Source: UBA4971 sp900019985 (GTDB taxonomy: Bacteria; Bacillota; SHA-98; UBA4971). Taken from it: 64,000 bases of DNA. Below, piece after piece: positions 42,656 to 51,721 of this stretch; the stretch's first letter is position 1, and each line of letters begins with the position of its first letter. The notes under the pieces were generated by a model. The model worked only from the letters and a program-made list of their open reading frames with translations, did no database searches and had not been told where the DNA came from. The position numbers were made by a program, and so were the translations under genes. The stretch spans positions 310,001-374,000 of the forward strand of contig JBMNFG010000011.1 of the NCBI GenBank assembly GCA_050949175.1, read 5' to 3'.

Positions 42656-43235
42656 GTGGTTCGATTTCCGGCACCGCCCTAGGAAGCGATAGTCTGTATG
42701 GTCGAATTCCTACCACCGTAAGGCTTTTCTGTGGAAGGTTTTCTACCACAGTTTTGGGCGTACGCTCTAAAATGGTAGATTCTCGCCCACAAGGAGGCCT
42801 AAAGGTGGAAGGTTTTCTACCACGATCAGGCGTCCAGGTGGTAGAATATCGACCACCGCGCCTCCCACAAGGTGGAAAATCGCGGTTTGGTAGTCGAAAC
42901 TCGCCCACATTTTCTGAAAAAGTGGGCGAAAAACTGCCACGTTTTTAAAAAAAGTGGTAGAGAATCTACCACCTGAGCCCCAAAAAGCTCCAAAAACCGG
43001 GTTGCAACCTGAAAATGTGGTCGATTCTCTACCACCTGAGGCGCTTTGGGTGGTTCAGAATCGCCCATTTATGAACATTTGCTCGGAAAAATCCGAAAGG
43101 GTGGTCGAGATTGAACCACTTCTCTAAGGAAAGGTGGTTGAAAACCGACCACTTATGAGCGTTTGCTCAAAAAAACCATTAAGGGTGGCCTCGGTCAACC
43201 ATCTAATTGGTAAAATGTGGCCGGAAACCGACCAC
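42656..43235 (+). repeat. Phased dyad array B: 15 copies of the 19-bp palindrome
   Basis: Dyads start at 42656, 42698, 42731, 42772, 42805, 42838, 42890, 42922, 42954, 43017, 43050, 43101, 43134, 43185 (18 bp) and 43217. Spacings are 42, 33, 41, 33, 33, 52, 32, 32, 63, 33, 51, 33, 51 and 32, matching array A over their shared part. The two arrays are in the same orientation and similar at roughly 80-85% by eye from 42698 on; the perfect dyad GTGGTAGAGAATCTACCAC recurs at 42954. Array B has one extra dyad at each end. Spacers with GAGCGTTTGCTC-like hairpins recur. No protein-coding gene is supported. Confidence 0.88.
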
Positions 43236-43250
43236 ACTGATAATAGTCAG

Positions 43251-43433
43251 AACAACCCTATAATCGGATTCAATAGTTCGAACAACGTATGAGTTGATTT
43301 ACCAGTTCGAACAACCTCACAAGTTCACTTAATAGCTATAACAACCCTACGAGTTCATTCAACAGTCCCGACAGCCCTATAGGTTCATTTGACAGTTTGA
43401 CAGTTAGAACAACCCTATAAGCTCATTCAAATG
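43251..43433. repeat. 30-bp tandem repeats running into the 3' end of hppA
   Basis: Six units begin with AACAACCC-like words at 43251, 43281, 43310, 43340, 43370 and 43408 (29, 30 or 38 bp apart). The last unit (43408-43433) is the final coding part of hppA (minus strand, ending NELIGLF before the stop at 43404-43406). The others lie beyond the stop codon, as if the gene's 3' end had been tandemly copied downstream. Confidence 0.75.
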
Positions 43434-45441
43434 TACAATCAACGGAGCGAAAACAAGGGCTACAACAGTCATCAACTTAATCAGGATGTTCATAGCCGGT
43501 GCGGCAGCATCCTTAAAGGGGTCTCCTACCGTATCACCGATCACTGCAGCCGCGTGTACAGGAGTTCCCTTGCCTCCAAGGTTTCCGGCTTCCACGTGTT
43601 TCTTGGCATTATCCCAGGCGCCGCCTGCATTGGCAAGCTGGATAGCCAAGGGCACACCGCTTGTCAATGACCCTGCCAGGACACCTCCCAGAGTTTCAGG
43701 GCCCAGAAATACCCCTACAGCAAGCGGAAGGAACACTGCCACAAGTCCGGGGGCCACCATTTCTCGAAGAGCAGCAGCAGTAGTTATGTCTACACACTTG
43801 GCATAATCCGCTCTCCCGGTACCGTCCATAAGACCGGGAATCTCGGCAAACTGCCTTCTGACTTCTTCAACTACCTTAAACGCAGCACGCCCCACAGCGC
43901 TCATGACTTCGGAAGCGAATATGTAAGGTACCATTGCACCTATCAGAACCCCTGCCACAACTTTAGCGCTTAGCAGGTTTATAGCTTGAAGCTGCACTGC
44001 ATGCACATATGCAAAGAACAGAGCAAGTGCTGTCAGGGCAGCGGACCCGATTGCAAAACCCTTGGCAATAGCTGCAGTAGTATTTCCCGCAGCATCCAGA
44101 GAGTCAGTCACTTCCCGAACTTGCGACGGCATATGACCCATCTCAGCAATTCCGCCTGCATTATCTGATATAGGTCCGTACGCATCCACAGCTACAGTCA
44201 TGCCTGTGGTAGAAAGCATTCCCACAGCTGCAATGGCTATGCCGTAGAAACCTGCTGTGTAATAGGAGATCAATGTTGAAAGAGCGATAAAGATAAGAGG
44301 AACTACCGTGCTCCGCATACTCAAAGCAAACCCGCTGATAATATTCGTAGCAGGCCCGGTAAGGCAAGTCTCAGCTAAATCCTCCACTGCCTTTCCGGAT
44401 GTATACTTTTCAGCAATCCCTCCGATAACCATCCCTGCCAGGAGGCCGAAGAAGGCTGCCCAAAATACGCTGAGTTCACCGTAGTAATACTTGCTCAGGA
44501 AGAAAGCGCCGACAACAACTAATCCTGCGCTGACAAGCGTGCCATTGCGCAAAGCGCCTCCCGGATCTCCTTCGGTTTTTCCGGTTCTTACAAAGAATGT
44601 TCCGATGATCGATGAGATAATGCCGATCCCTGCCAAACAGAGGGCAAATATGATCTTCTTGAAGCCGTCAGGAGCGTTGAGGCTGGTTGCCGTAGCAATA
44701 ACAAGCGCAGATACAATCGCCCCAATATAAGACTCGTAAAGGTCGGCTCCCATTCCTGCTACGTCCCCTACATTATCACCTACAAGGTCAGCGATGACCG
44801 CAGGGTTTCTAGGGTCATCTTCAGGAATGCCTTTCTCTACTTTACCGACGAGGTCTGCACCGACATCTGCCGCTTTTGTGTATATGCCCCCTGCAACCCT
44901 TGCGAACAACGCCACAAGGCTCGCGCCCATACTGAACCCTGATATCAAATCTGTCGCAGAGAACACATCTCCGCCAGGCAAGACCGACAATATGTAGTAC
45001 ACAATAGACAAAGAAAACAGCCCTATGCTGGCTACATACATTCCCATAACCGCGCCGCCGGGAAAGGCCACTCTAAGGGCTTCATTGAAACCGTCTGCTG
45101 CAGCGTGGGCAGTCCTGCTGTTAGCAGCTGTAGCTATCTTCATCCCCACATATCCTGCAGAAACAGACGTTAATCCTCCTATTAAGAAAGCAATCGCGGT
45201 ATGTACATTAATCGCAAACACTATAAGCAAGAAGATAACACCGATGAAAACCAGAACGACTCTGTACTCCCGCCTCAAGAAGGCCATTGCACCTTCATGT
45301 ATGGCTCCTGATAATTCTTGTATTCTTGCACTGCCAGGATCTTTCTTTAGACACATACTGCACAAGATAGGCGACAAAAAGGAGCCCTAAACCGCCTGCT
45401 AAGGCCGCGTACAAAATAGAAGACGCACCGATGGATGTCAT
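43404..45441 (-). CDS. hppA: Membrane-bound ion-translocating pyrophosphatase, 1-nt frameshift near the 5' end
   Basis: Hydrolyses pyrophosphate to pump H+ or Na+ across the membrane. The long frame (from 45377) encodes most of the protein: LKKDPGSARIQELSGAIHEGAMAFLRREY, the catalytic ADVGADLVGKVEKGIPEDDPRNPAVIADLVGDNVGDVAGMGADLYE, and GNTTAAIAKG. The Ala in GNTTAA is typical of K+-dependent members. The first transmembrane segment (MTSIGASSILYAALAGGLGLLFVAYLVQYV, ATG 45441 after GAGGTGAGT) is in another frame. Skipping one base near 45350 joins it to LKKDPGS and gives the normal length of about 678 residues. The 3' end lies in a 30-bp repeat field. Upstream on the same strand is secG. Confidence 0.88.
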
Positions 45442-45587
45442 ACACTACTCACCTCTAAAATTATTAGACCGTAACGGAAGATATGGCGAACTATATTACA
45501 AAGATTGCATCGTACCCGTCCTTAAGAGACAACATCTGCTGCATCTATTTTTTTCTTTTCCTTGCACGTCAAATAGGCGAGCAATAT

Positions 45588-45809
45588 TTATCTTATGATA
45601 CTCAGCAACACTGAGGACATCAAGAAAAGTACGGCTACGACAGAAGTCATCTTGCTCAAAAACTCTTCCATTTTTTTGTTCTTGGAGAAAAATAACCGTC
45701 CCCCACCGCCGATGGACCCTAGTCCTTCGCCTTTACTTGGTTGAAGGAGCACTACAGCGATAAGAGCTATGGATATGACGAATTGAAATACTATAAGACC
45801 TGTGCGCAA
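45588..45809 (-). CDS. secG: Protein translocase subunit SecG
   Basis: A 73-residue membrane protein of the SecYEG channel. Two hydrophobic helices (residues about 3-22 and 53-72) flank the conserved QPSKGEGLGSIGGGGRLFFSKNK region. TTG 45809 follows GGGGGTG with normal spacing. It is downstream of eno on the same strand, a common order in Firmicutes, but 460 bp away and with a terminator-like hairpin between. Confidence 0.93.
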   Translation of the reverse strand: MRTGLIVFQFVISIALIAVVLLQPSKGEGLGSIGGGGRLFFSKNKKMEEFLSKMTSVVAVLFLMSSVLLSIIR

Positions 45810-45952
45810 TGAAGCTTCACCCCCAATACTTTCAACTCAGCAAGAAAACCCTTCAGCAAACTATCATAGATTCTAGCACACGCCGCCAAACTCAGCAAGG
45901 CACTGTCGGGACTACCATGTAGTACACTTCAAAATATTAGGAGGTTGCCCTT

Positions 45953-46099
45953 ATGGAGATTATATCACAAAAGCAGGGGAAAAAGCAGTCATTTAAGTGG
46001 AACGAAGCTAAAGAATTAGACGATTTTGACATATGTAACCATACTACAAAACCACGGAGTGTAGAGGAAAAACAGCAAGGCGCTGCCTACTTTAGCTAG
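45953..46099 (+). CDS. Possible small protein of 48 residues
   Basis: An ATG at 45953 follows AGGAGGTTGCCCTT, an excellent ribosome binding site, and opens a 48-codon frame ending at TAG 46097-46099. The peptide starts MEIISQKQGKKQSFKWNEAK and is charged, with no hydrophobic segment and one cysteine. I recognise no family. It is transcribed against its neighbours secG and eno, and its 3' end overlaps a hairpin. Only the ribosome binding site supports translation. Confidence 0.4.
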   Translation: MEIISQKQGKKQSFKWNEAKELDDFDICNHTTKPRSVEEKQQGAAYFS

Positions 46100-46116
46100 C
46101 TTAAAGAGACAGCGCC
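46079..46116 (-). terminator. Candidate terminator downstream of eno
   Basis: GGCGCTG (46079-46085) pairs with CAGCGCC (46110-46116), with an inner CTTTA/TAAAG stem and a GCTAGC centre. On the minus strand it is followed by TTGCTGTTTTTCC. It lies about 155 bp beyond the enolase stop and would end the glycolytic operon before secG. Confidence 0.5.
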
Positions 46117-46141
46117 GGAGTCGGTGCCGTGATTTGTTTGT

Positions 46142-46185
46142 AACCTACAAAAGAGATCTTCGCAACCTACAAAAGAGATCTTCGC
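46142..46185. repeat. Perfect 22-bp tandem duplication
   Basis: Two identical, directly adjacent 22-bp copies (46142-46163, 46164-46185), beginning AACCTACAAAAG and ending ATCTTCGC. They lie between eno and the hairpin. Perfect identity suggests a very recent duplication, unlike the decayed repeats elsewhere. Confidence 0.85.
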
Positions 46186-46271
46186 CCGATCTATAACCAA
46201 TCTTCTTTTAGAATTCGCCTAAGAAAAAGACAGCAAATCCACGTACAACTTATTGGAAACACAGCCTAAAT

Positions 46272-47549
46272 CTACATACGGAATCCGCCTCGTCCTGCGT
46301 ACCGAGCAGTCTCACCTAAAAGGCCCTCAATCCTGAGGAGTTCGTTATACTTTGCTACTCTGTCCGTGCGCGAAGGTGCACCGGTCTTTATCTGGCCACT
46401 ATTTGTGGCAACTGCGATATGGGATATGGTTACGTCTTCAGTCTCACCTGAACGGTGGGATATCACAGCAGTGTACCCTGCCCTGTGTGCCATATCGATT
46501 GCAGCCAGAGTCTCAGTAAGGGTGCCGATCTGGTTCACCTTGATAAGGACTGAATTGCCGACCCCGTCTCTAATGCCTCTTTCGATCCTTTCGGTATTTG
46601 TAACGAAGAGGTCGTCACCGACAATCTGGACCCTGTCTCCAAGGTTCTCAGTCATCTTCTTCCAGCCATCCCAGTCATCTTCAGCGAAACCGTCTTCAAT
46701 AGATATAATGGGATATCTGCTAACCAGGTCAGTCCAGAATTCCACCATCTCTTCGCTTGTGCGCTTTTTCCCTTCACCTTCGAAAACGTACAGGCCGTCT
46801 TTGTACATTTCAGATGCAGCAGCATCAAGCGCTATCAGGACATCGTCGCCCGGCTTGTAGCCTGCAGTTTCTATGGCGCTGATTATCAGGTCCAAAGCCT
46901 CTTCGTTAGACTTGAGGTCAGGGGCAATGCCACCTTCATCTCCAACTGCTGTATTCAAGCCTTTCTTCCTTACCACACTGCGGAGGCTGTGAAAAACCTC
47001 AGCGCCCATGCGAAGGGCTTCTCTGAATGTGACTGCGCCTACAGGAGCTATCATGAACTCTTGAATATCAACGTTATTATCAGCGTGAGCCCCGCCGTTT
47101 AGGATATTCATGAGAGGAACAGGCAACACATGCGCCCATGTCCCTCCAATGTAGCGATACAAAGGAAGCCCAAGGCTTTCTGCAGCAGCTTTAGCACATG
47201 CAAGCGAAACTGCAAGAATGGCGTTTGCGCCCAGCTTTTCCTTATTATGCGTGCCATCCAGTTCTATCATGATGTTATCTATTTCCATCTGCATGGTGGC
47301 ATCAAGCCCTTCCAGCTCAGGACCGATTGTGTCGTTGATGTTTGCAACTGCCTTCTCGACACCTTTGCCGCCGTAACGATCAGGGTCACCGTCACGGAGC
47401 TCAAGCGCCTCATACGAACCGGTGGAAGCCCCGGAAGGCACGGCTGCACGCCCTACAGTACCGTCGGCCAACATGACCTCAGCTTCTACCGTTGGATTTC
47501 CCCGGGAATCCAGGATTTCTCGTGCATATACATCTACGATGGTTGTCAT
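46272..47549 (-). CDS. eno: Enolase
   Basis: Converts 2-phosphoglycerate to phosphoenolpyruvate in the cytoplasm. The 425-residue protein has the usual length and motifs: VYAREILDSRGNPTVE at the N-terminus, IEDGFAEDDWDGW, the signature LIKVNQIGTLTETL with catalytic Lys, and SHRSGETEDVTI. AAAGGAGC precedes the ATG. It is the last gene of the glycolytic operon, after tpiA. The phosphoglycerate mutase gene found between tpiA and eno in Bacillus is absent. Confidence 0.97.
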   Translation of the reverse strand: MTTIVDVYAREILDSRGNPTVEAEVMLADGTVGRAAVPSGASTGSYEALELRDGDPDRYGGKGVEKAVANINDTIGPELEGLDATMQMEIDNIMIELDGTHNKEKLGANAILAVSLACAKAAAESLGLPLYRYIGGTWAHVLPVPLMNILNGGAHADNNVDIQEFMIAPVGAVTFREALRMGAEVFHSLRSVVRKKGLNTAVGDEGGIAPDLKSNEEALDLIISAIETAGYKPGDDVLIALDAAASEMYKDGLYVFEGEGKKRTSEEMVEFWTDLVSRYPIISIEDGFAEDDWDGWKKMTENLGDRVQIVGDDLFVTNTERIERGIRDGVGNSVLIKVNQIGTLTETLAAIDMAHRAGYTAVISHRSGETEDVTISHIAVATNSGQIKTGAPSRTDRVAKYNELLRIEGLLGETARYAGRGGFRM

Positions 47550-47570
47550 GGGACTAGCTCCTTTCCAAAG

Positions 47571-48320
47571 CTAAGCTTTGACTATAGCCGCAAAATCAGA
47601 TGCACTTAGACTGGCGCCTCCTACAAGGGCCCCATCTATGTCTGACTGACTGAACAGTTCTCCTGCGTTATTAGGCTTCACACTTCCGCCGTACTGAATC
47701 CTCATCTCATGGGCAATCTTGGGGTCAAATATTTCAGCTACAACACTTCGGATAATCCGGATCACCCTGTTTGCCTCTTCAGCCGACGCAGTGCGCCCTG
47801 TCCCTATTGCCCAGACAGGCTCATAAGCTATGACAATACCTTCTGCCTGAGCAGCATCTATGCCGTCCAGCGCTCCTTTTGTCTGTCTTGTCACAACTTC
47901 CTCGGTCTTGCCTTCCTCCCGCACTTCCAAAGTCTCTCCGACGCAGATAATGGGCAGAAGGCCACCGGCTAGAGCTGCTTTCACCTTTTTGTTTACAATC
48001 TCATCAGTTTCGCCGAAGTAAGCTCTTCTTTCAGAGTGTCCCAGGATCACGTACGTGCATCCCAGATCCTTCAGCATGACAGGAGATACTTCCCCTGTAT
48101 ACGCCCCTTCATTCTCCCAATGCATATTCTGGGCTGCAAGCCTGATGTTACTACCTTGAATCGCATCGGCAACTGCACTAAGAGCGGTAAACGCAGGGCA
48201 TACCACTATCTCTACATGGCTCACATCCTTTACCCGGCTCTTCAAGTCATTAACCAGAGCAGTGGCTTCATCGACAGTCTTGTGCATTTTCCAGTTTCCT
48301 GCAACTATACGCTTGCGCAA
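47571..48320 (-). CDS. tpiA: Triosephosphate isomerase
   Basis: Interconverts dihydroxyacetone phosphate and glyceraldehyde-3-phosphate. The 249-residue barrel shows VAGNWKMHK (catalytic Lys), YVILGHSERR (catalytic His) and VIAYEPVWAIGTG (catalytic Glu), with the phosphate loop YGGSVKPNN and GALVGGASL. The TTG start at 48320 follows GGTGAGAG. It sits between pgk and eno, 17 and 21 bp away. Confidence 0.97.
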   Translation of the reverse strand: MRKRIVAGNWKMHKTVDEATALVNDLKSRVKDVSHVEIVVCPAFTALSAVADAIQGSNIRLAAQNMHWENEGAYTGEVSPVMLKDLGCTYVILGHSERRAYFGETDEIVNKKVKAALAGGLLPIICVGETLEVREEGKTEEVVTRQTKGALDGIDAAQAEGIVIAYEPVWAIGTGRTASAEEANRVIRIIRSVVAEIFDPKIAHEMRIQYGGSVKPNNAGELFSQSDIDGALVGGASLSASDFAAIVKA

Positions 48321-48337
48321 ATGTCTCTCACCTCTAC

Positions 48338-49522
48338 CTATTTATCTTTCAGCGCAGCAACACCGGGAAGGACTTTGCCCTCAAGGAATTCCAAAGATGC
48401 GCCTCCTCCTGTGGAAACATGGGTCATTTTGTCTCCAAATCCCATTTCGGAGACAGCAGCAACTGAATCTCCACCGCCGACTATCGTCACTGCCTCCGAT
48501 TCTGCGAGTGCCCTGGCAATCCGCCTGGTTCCTTCTGCGAACGGCTTCATCTCGAAGACGCCCATTGGACCGTTCCATACCACTGTCTTGGCATCCGCGA
48601 TCTCCCGGGCAAACAGGTCTCGCGTCTTCGGGCCGATATCCAGAGCTTGCCAGGAGGGAGGAATCTCGTCTATATCAACGACCTTAGTGTTTGCATCTTC
48701 TGCAAACTTGTCTGCTATCACTACGTCAACAGGCAGGAGGAATCTTATCCCTTTAGTCTTTGCCTTCTCCATAAGCTCCCCGGCCAAACCTAAGCTGGCA
48801 TCATCAACAATAGAATCGCCGATCTCAAGGCCTTTTGCCTTCAAGAAGGTATAAGCCATACCTCCGCCGATTATCAGCGAATCCACTTTTTCCATGAGAT
48901 TTGAGATAACGCCTACCTTATCTTTGACCTTGGCACCACCTAGGATCGCAACGAAAGGCCTCTCAGGTTGAGACAGCGCCTTCCCCATGACTTCAATCTC
49001 TTTCTCCATAAGAAACCCGGCGACTCCGTCAACAAACTCTGCGACTCCGGCGGTGGATGCATGGGCACGGTGAGCAGTCCCGAATGCGTCATTTACATAT
49101 ATATCAGCCAAAGAGGCCAAAGCCCTGGCAAATGCCTCGTCATTGGCTTCTTCTTCCTTGTAGAACCTGAGATTCTCAAGGAGGATTACATCTCCGTCTT
49201 TCATAGCCAGGACCTCTGCTTCGACCTCCGCGCCAATGCAATCATCGAGCTTCTTGACTGGTTTCCCAAGCAGTTCTTCAAGCCTTTTTGCAACAGGAGC
49301 AAGGCTGAACTCTTCCTTCCGCTGTCCCTTCGGACGTCCAAGGTGGGATGCAAGGATCACCCTTGCACCGCGCTCCAAAAGGTATTCAATGGTTGGAAGA
49401 GCAGATCTGATGCGCGTATCATCTGTAATGTTCCTTTCAGCATCTAAAGGGACATTAAAGTCTACTCTTACAAGTACACGCTTTCCCTTTACATCGATAT
49501 CCCTTACCGTGGCCTTTGCCAT
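48338..49522 (-). CDS. pgk: Phosphoglycerate kinase
   Basis: Makes ATP from 1,3-bisphosphoglycerate. The 394-residue protein has RVLVRVDFNVPLD, ILASHLGRPKG, LLENLRFYKEEEAND, the hinge region LGGAKVKDKVGVI and the nucleotide site VWNGPMGVFE, GGGDS. ATG 49522 (MAKATVRDID) is chosen; GAGGAG lies 12 nt upstream. The in-frame extension to a GTG at 49546 would run through that site. Confidence 0.97.
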   Translation of the reverse strand: MAKATVRDIDVKGKRVLVRVDFNVPLDAERNITDDTRIRSALPTIEYLLERGARVILASHLGRPKGQRKEEFSLAPVAKRLEELLGKPVKKLDDCIGAEVEAEVLAMKDGDVILLENLRFYKEEEANDEAFARALASLADIYVNDAFGTAHRAHASTAGVAEFVDGVAGFLMEKEIEVMGKALSQPERPFVAILGGAKVKDKVGVISNLMEKVDSLIIGGGMAYTFLKAKGLEIGDSIVDDASLGLAGELMEKAKTKGIRFLLPVDVVIADKFAEDANTKVVDIDEIPPSWQALDIGPKTRDLFAREIADAKTVVWNGPMGVFEMKPFAEGTRRIARALAESEAVTIVGGGDSVAAVSEMGFGDKMTHVSTGGGASLEFLEGKVLPGVAALKDK

Positions 49523-49583
49523 AAACGCATCACACTCCTCGAGCACATATGGCTTAGACGACTGACATTATCAACAGCCCAGC

Positions 49584-50591
49584 TTAGAAGCCTTTTCCAG
49601 CCATAAACACAGCCAGATCCACGACACGAAGGGAATATGCCCACTCATTGTCGTACCAGGCAATAACCTTTATCATGTCGCCTTCCATGACCATTGTGGA
49701 CAAGCCGTCAACAATTGCAGAATGAGGGTTGCCATTAAAGTCTTTCGATACCAGCGGCTCCTCTGTGTAAGCCATAATGCCTTTAAGCCCGCCTTCAGCT
49801 GCTTCCTTGAGCACTCGATTGACTTCCTCTGCACTGGTAGACTTCTCAACATTAACAACAAGGTCGACCACGGACACGTTAGGCGTAGGAACCCTCATGG
49901 CAAAACCATTGAGCTTTCCTGCCAGTTCAGGCAATACTTTACCCACTGCCCGAGCTGCGCCTGTAGTAGTAGGAATAATCGAAAGCGCTGCTGCCCTTGC
50001 ACGTCTTAGGTCTTTATGCATGAGATCGAGTGTGTGCTGGTCGTTTGTGTAAGAATGGACTGTTGTCATAAGGCCTTTGATAATCTTGAATTCGTCGTTA
50101 ATCACTTTGGCAACAGGTGCCAGGCAGTTCGTGGTGCACGATGCGTTTGACACGACATGGTGGACAGCCGGGTTGTACGAGCCTTCGTTTACGCCCATGA
50201 CAACGGTGAGTGCGTCTCCCTTGGCAGGCGCAGTAATGATGACCTTCTTAGCACCGGCCGTAAGGTGAGCGCTGGCCTTCTCTACTGCGGTAAAAACTCC
50301 TGTGGACTCTATTACGATATCCACACCCAAATCAGGCCATGGGATAGCCTGAGGGTCCCTTTCAGATAGGACCTTGATTTCTTTACCGTCAACGACAATA
50401 TTGCCGTCTTTCACTTCCACATCTCCGGGAAATATGCCGTGAACAGAGTCATATTTCAGAAGATGAGCATTGGTCTTGGCATCAGCCAGATCATTGATGG
50501 CTACGATATCCACGTCGTTATTTCCATAAGCAGCCCTATACACTAATCTGCCGATTCGGCCGAATCCGTTGATTCCTATCTTTACGGCCAT
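49584..50591 (-). CDS. gap: Glyceraldehyde-3-phosphate dehydrogenase
   Basis: Oxidises glyceraldehyde-3-phosphate to 1,3-bisphosphoglycerate with NAD. The 335-residue protein begins VKIGINGFGRIGRL, has the catalytic Cys in SNASCTTNCLAPVAK and the WYDNEWAYS C-terminal motif. The DLADAKTNAHLLKYDS segment points to the NAD-dependent glycolytic type. Its start overlaps the cggR stop by 10 bp, and GGGGGAAAGAAAG precedes the ATG. It is the second gene of the cggR operon. Confidence 0.97.
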   Translation of the reverse strand: MAVKIGINGFGRIGRLVYRAAYGNNDVDIVAINDLADAKTNAHLLKYDSVHGIFPGDVEVKDGNIVVDGKEIKVLSERDPQAIPWPDLGVDIVIESTGVFTAVEKASAHLTAGAKKVIITAPAKGDALTVVMGVNEGSYNPAVHHVVSNASCTTNCLAPVAKVINDEFKIIKGLMTTVHSYTNDQHTLDLMHKDLRRARAAALSIIPTTTGAARAVGKVLPELAGKLNGFAMRVPTPNVSVVDLVVNVEKSTSAEEVNRVLKEAAEGGLKGIMAYTEEPLVSKDFNGNPHSAIVDGLSTMVMEGDMIKVIAWYDNEWAYSLRVVDLAVFMAGKGF

Positions 50592-51625
50592 CTTTCTTTC
50601 CCCCTGTCTTGAAGCTTTATCATTTCTAAAGCTACAGCCTCGTCTATGACGAGGGCTTCTAGATGGTGGCGTTTTGCCACTGCAAGCAAGGCCTGCGCCT
50701 TATTGGCGCCACCTGCCACTGAAATAGTCTTCTTATCAGCAAGATCCTCAGGACGAATACCCATGCTGGGGCTGTAGTAAACCATGTTTCCATCTTTATC
50801 AAAGTAATATCCGAACATTTCCGCTACAGCACCTAACGATTTTAGGGTTTCCACTTCCTTCGGAGGTATATTACGCCTTTTCACCATTTCTTCAAGTGTT
50901 CCAACACCGTGAACGACGATCGTAGCCGTCCTGATAAGGTCTAAAATCTCTTTGATACGAGGTTCATCCATGATCCGGGATATTGTGTCAGGATGAAGAT
51001 TGTCAGGCACATTCAGCACTCGGTAGGTCCCTCCGAGCAGCTTGGCCATCTCAACGGCTATGGAATCTGCCTGTATTTCCACGTCTTCTCCGAGACTGCC
51101 TCTGGTGGGAACTACGGTGATATTTCTCGGCCACCCTGAAGGGACTATCGCTTCCACTACTGCAGCCATGGTGGTGCCGCCGCCTGCTGCGATAGTATCT
51201 CCTTCTCTCACAATTTCCCTTAGGATCCCCACAACTGCCCTGCCCATATCCTTCTTGACGGCAGGATCACGTTTAGAGTCCCCTGCTACAACCACAATTT
51301 TCCTTGCTGGGAACAGGCGCTCCATCATCTCTTCGAGCCTGGCAATCTCTCTGAGCTCCCTGACGTACTGTCCCAGCTGGTGGAATATATCCTCGCCTTC
51401 TTTAGTCAGGGACACGCCTGAAGGGCTTACTGAGATAAATCCTTGCCTCCTTAAAAACTGTAGTTCGCTGCGGACCGTACGCTCCTTGACTGTTAGTTGC
51501 TGAGAAAGGGTTCTCCTGCCTATAGGTTGGTAAAAGTGGACATGGCGCAGAATTGAGTAGCGAATATCGATGAGCTTATCAATTTCCGGCGCTATTCTCC
51601 TTTGTAAGCTCACGAATTTGTCCAC
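50582..51625 (-). CDS. cggR: Central glycolytic genes regulator (SorC/CggR family)
   Basis: A 347-residue repressor. The N-terminal helix-turn-helix covers about residues 20-70 (ILRHVHFYQPIGRRTLSQQLTVKERTVRSELQFLRRQGFI); the rest is the SorC-type effector domain (GDTIAAGGGTTMAAVVEAI, TVVPTRGSLGEDVEIQADSIA, VHGVGTLEEM). In Bacillus CggR is released by fructose-1,6-bisphosphate. GTG 51625 follows AAGAGG at proper spacing. It is the first gene of the operon with gap, pgk, tpiA and eno, and a matching operator lies upstream. Confidence 0.93.
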   Translation of the reverse strand: MDKFVSLQRRIAPEIDKLIDIRYSILRHVHFYQPIGRRTLSQQLTVKERTVRSELQFLRRQGFISVSPSGVSLTKEGEDIFHQLGQYVRELREIARLEEMMERLFPARKIVVVAGDSKRDPAVKKDMGRAVVGILREIVREGDTIAAGGGTTMAAVVEAIVPSGWPRNITVVPTRGSLGEDVEIQADSIAVEMAKLLGGTYRVLNVPDNLHPDTISRIMDEPRIKEILDLIRTATIVVHGVGTLEEMVKRRNIPPKEVETLKSLGAVAEMFGYYFDKDGNMVYYSPSMGIRPEDLADKKTISVAGGANKAQALLAVAKRHHLEALVIDEAVALEMIKLQDRGKERWP

Positions 51626-51721
51626 TCATACAAACCTCTTTCGCACGAGCTAAAATGACATCCATCGAACCATTTAAACTGACACCCATCGAAAAATAGA
51701 CAAAAACTGGGTTATTAGTGG

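Noticed and set aside
12405..43235. Insertion sequence or transposon carrying the arrays
   Set aside because: No transposase gene, terminal inverted repeats or clear target-site duplication is visible around either array.
46079..46140. Similarity of GGAGTCGGTGC to the Cas9 tracrRNA terminal hairpin
   Set aside because: The match is a short GC-rich hairpin only; there is no repeat anti-repeat or cas gene.
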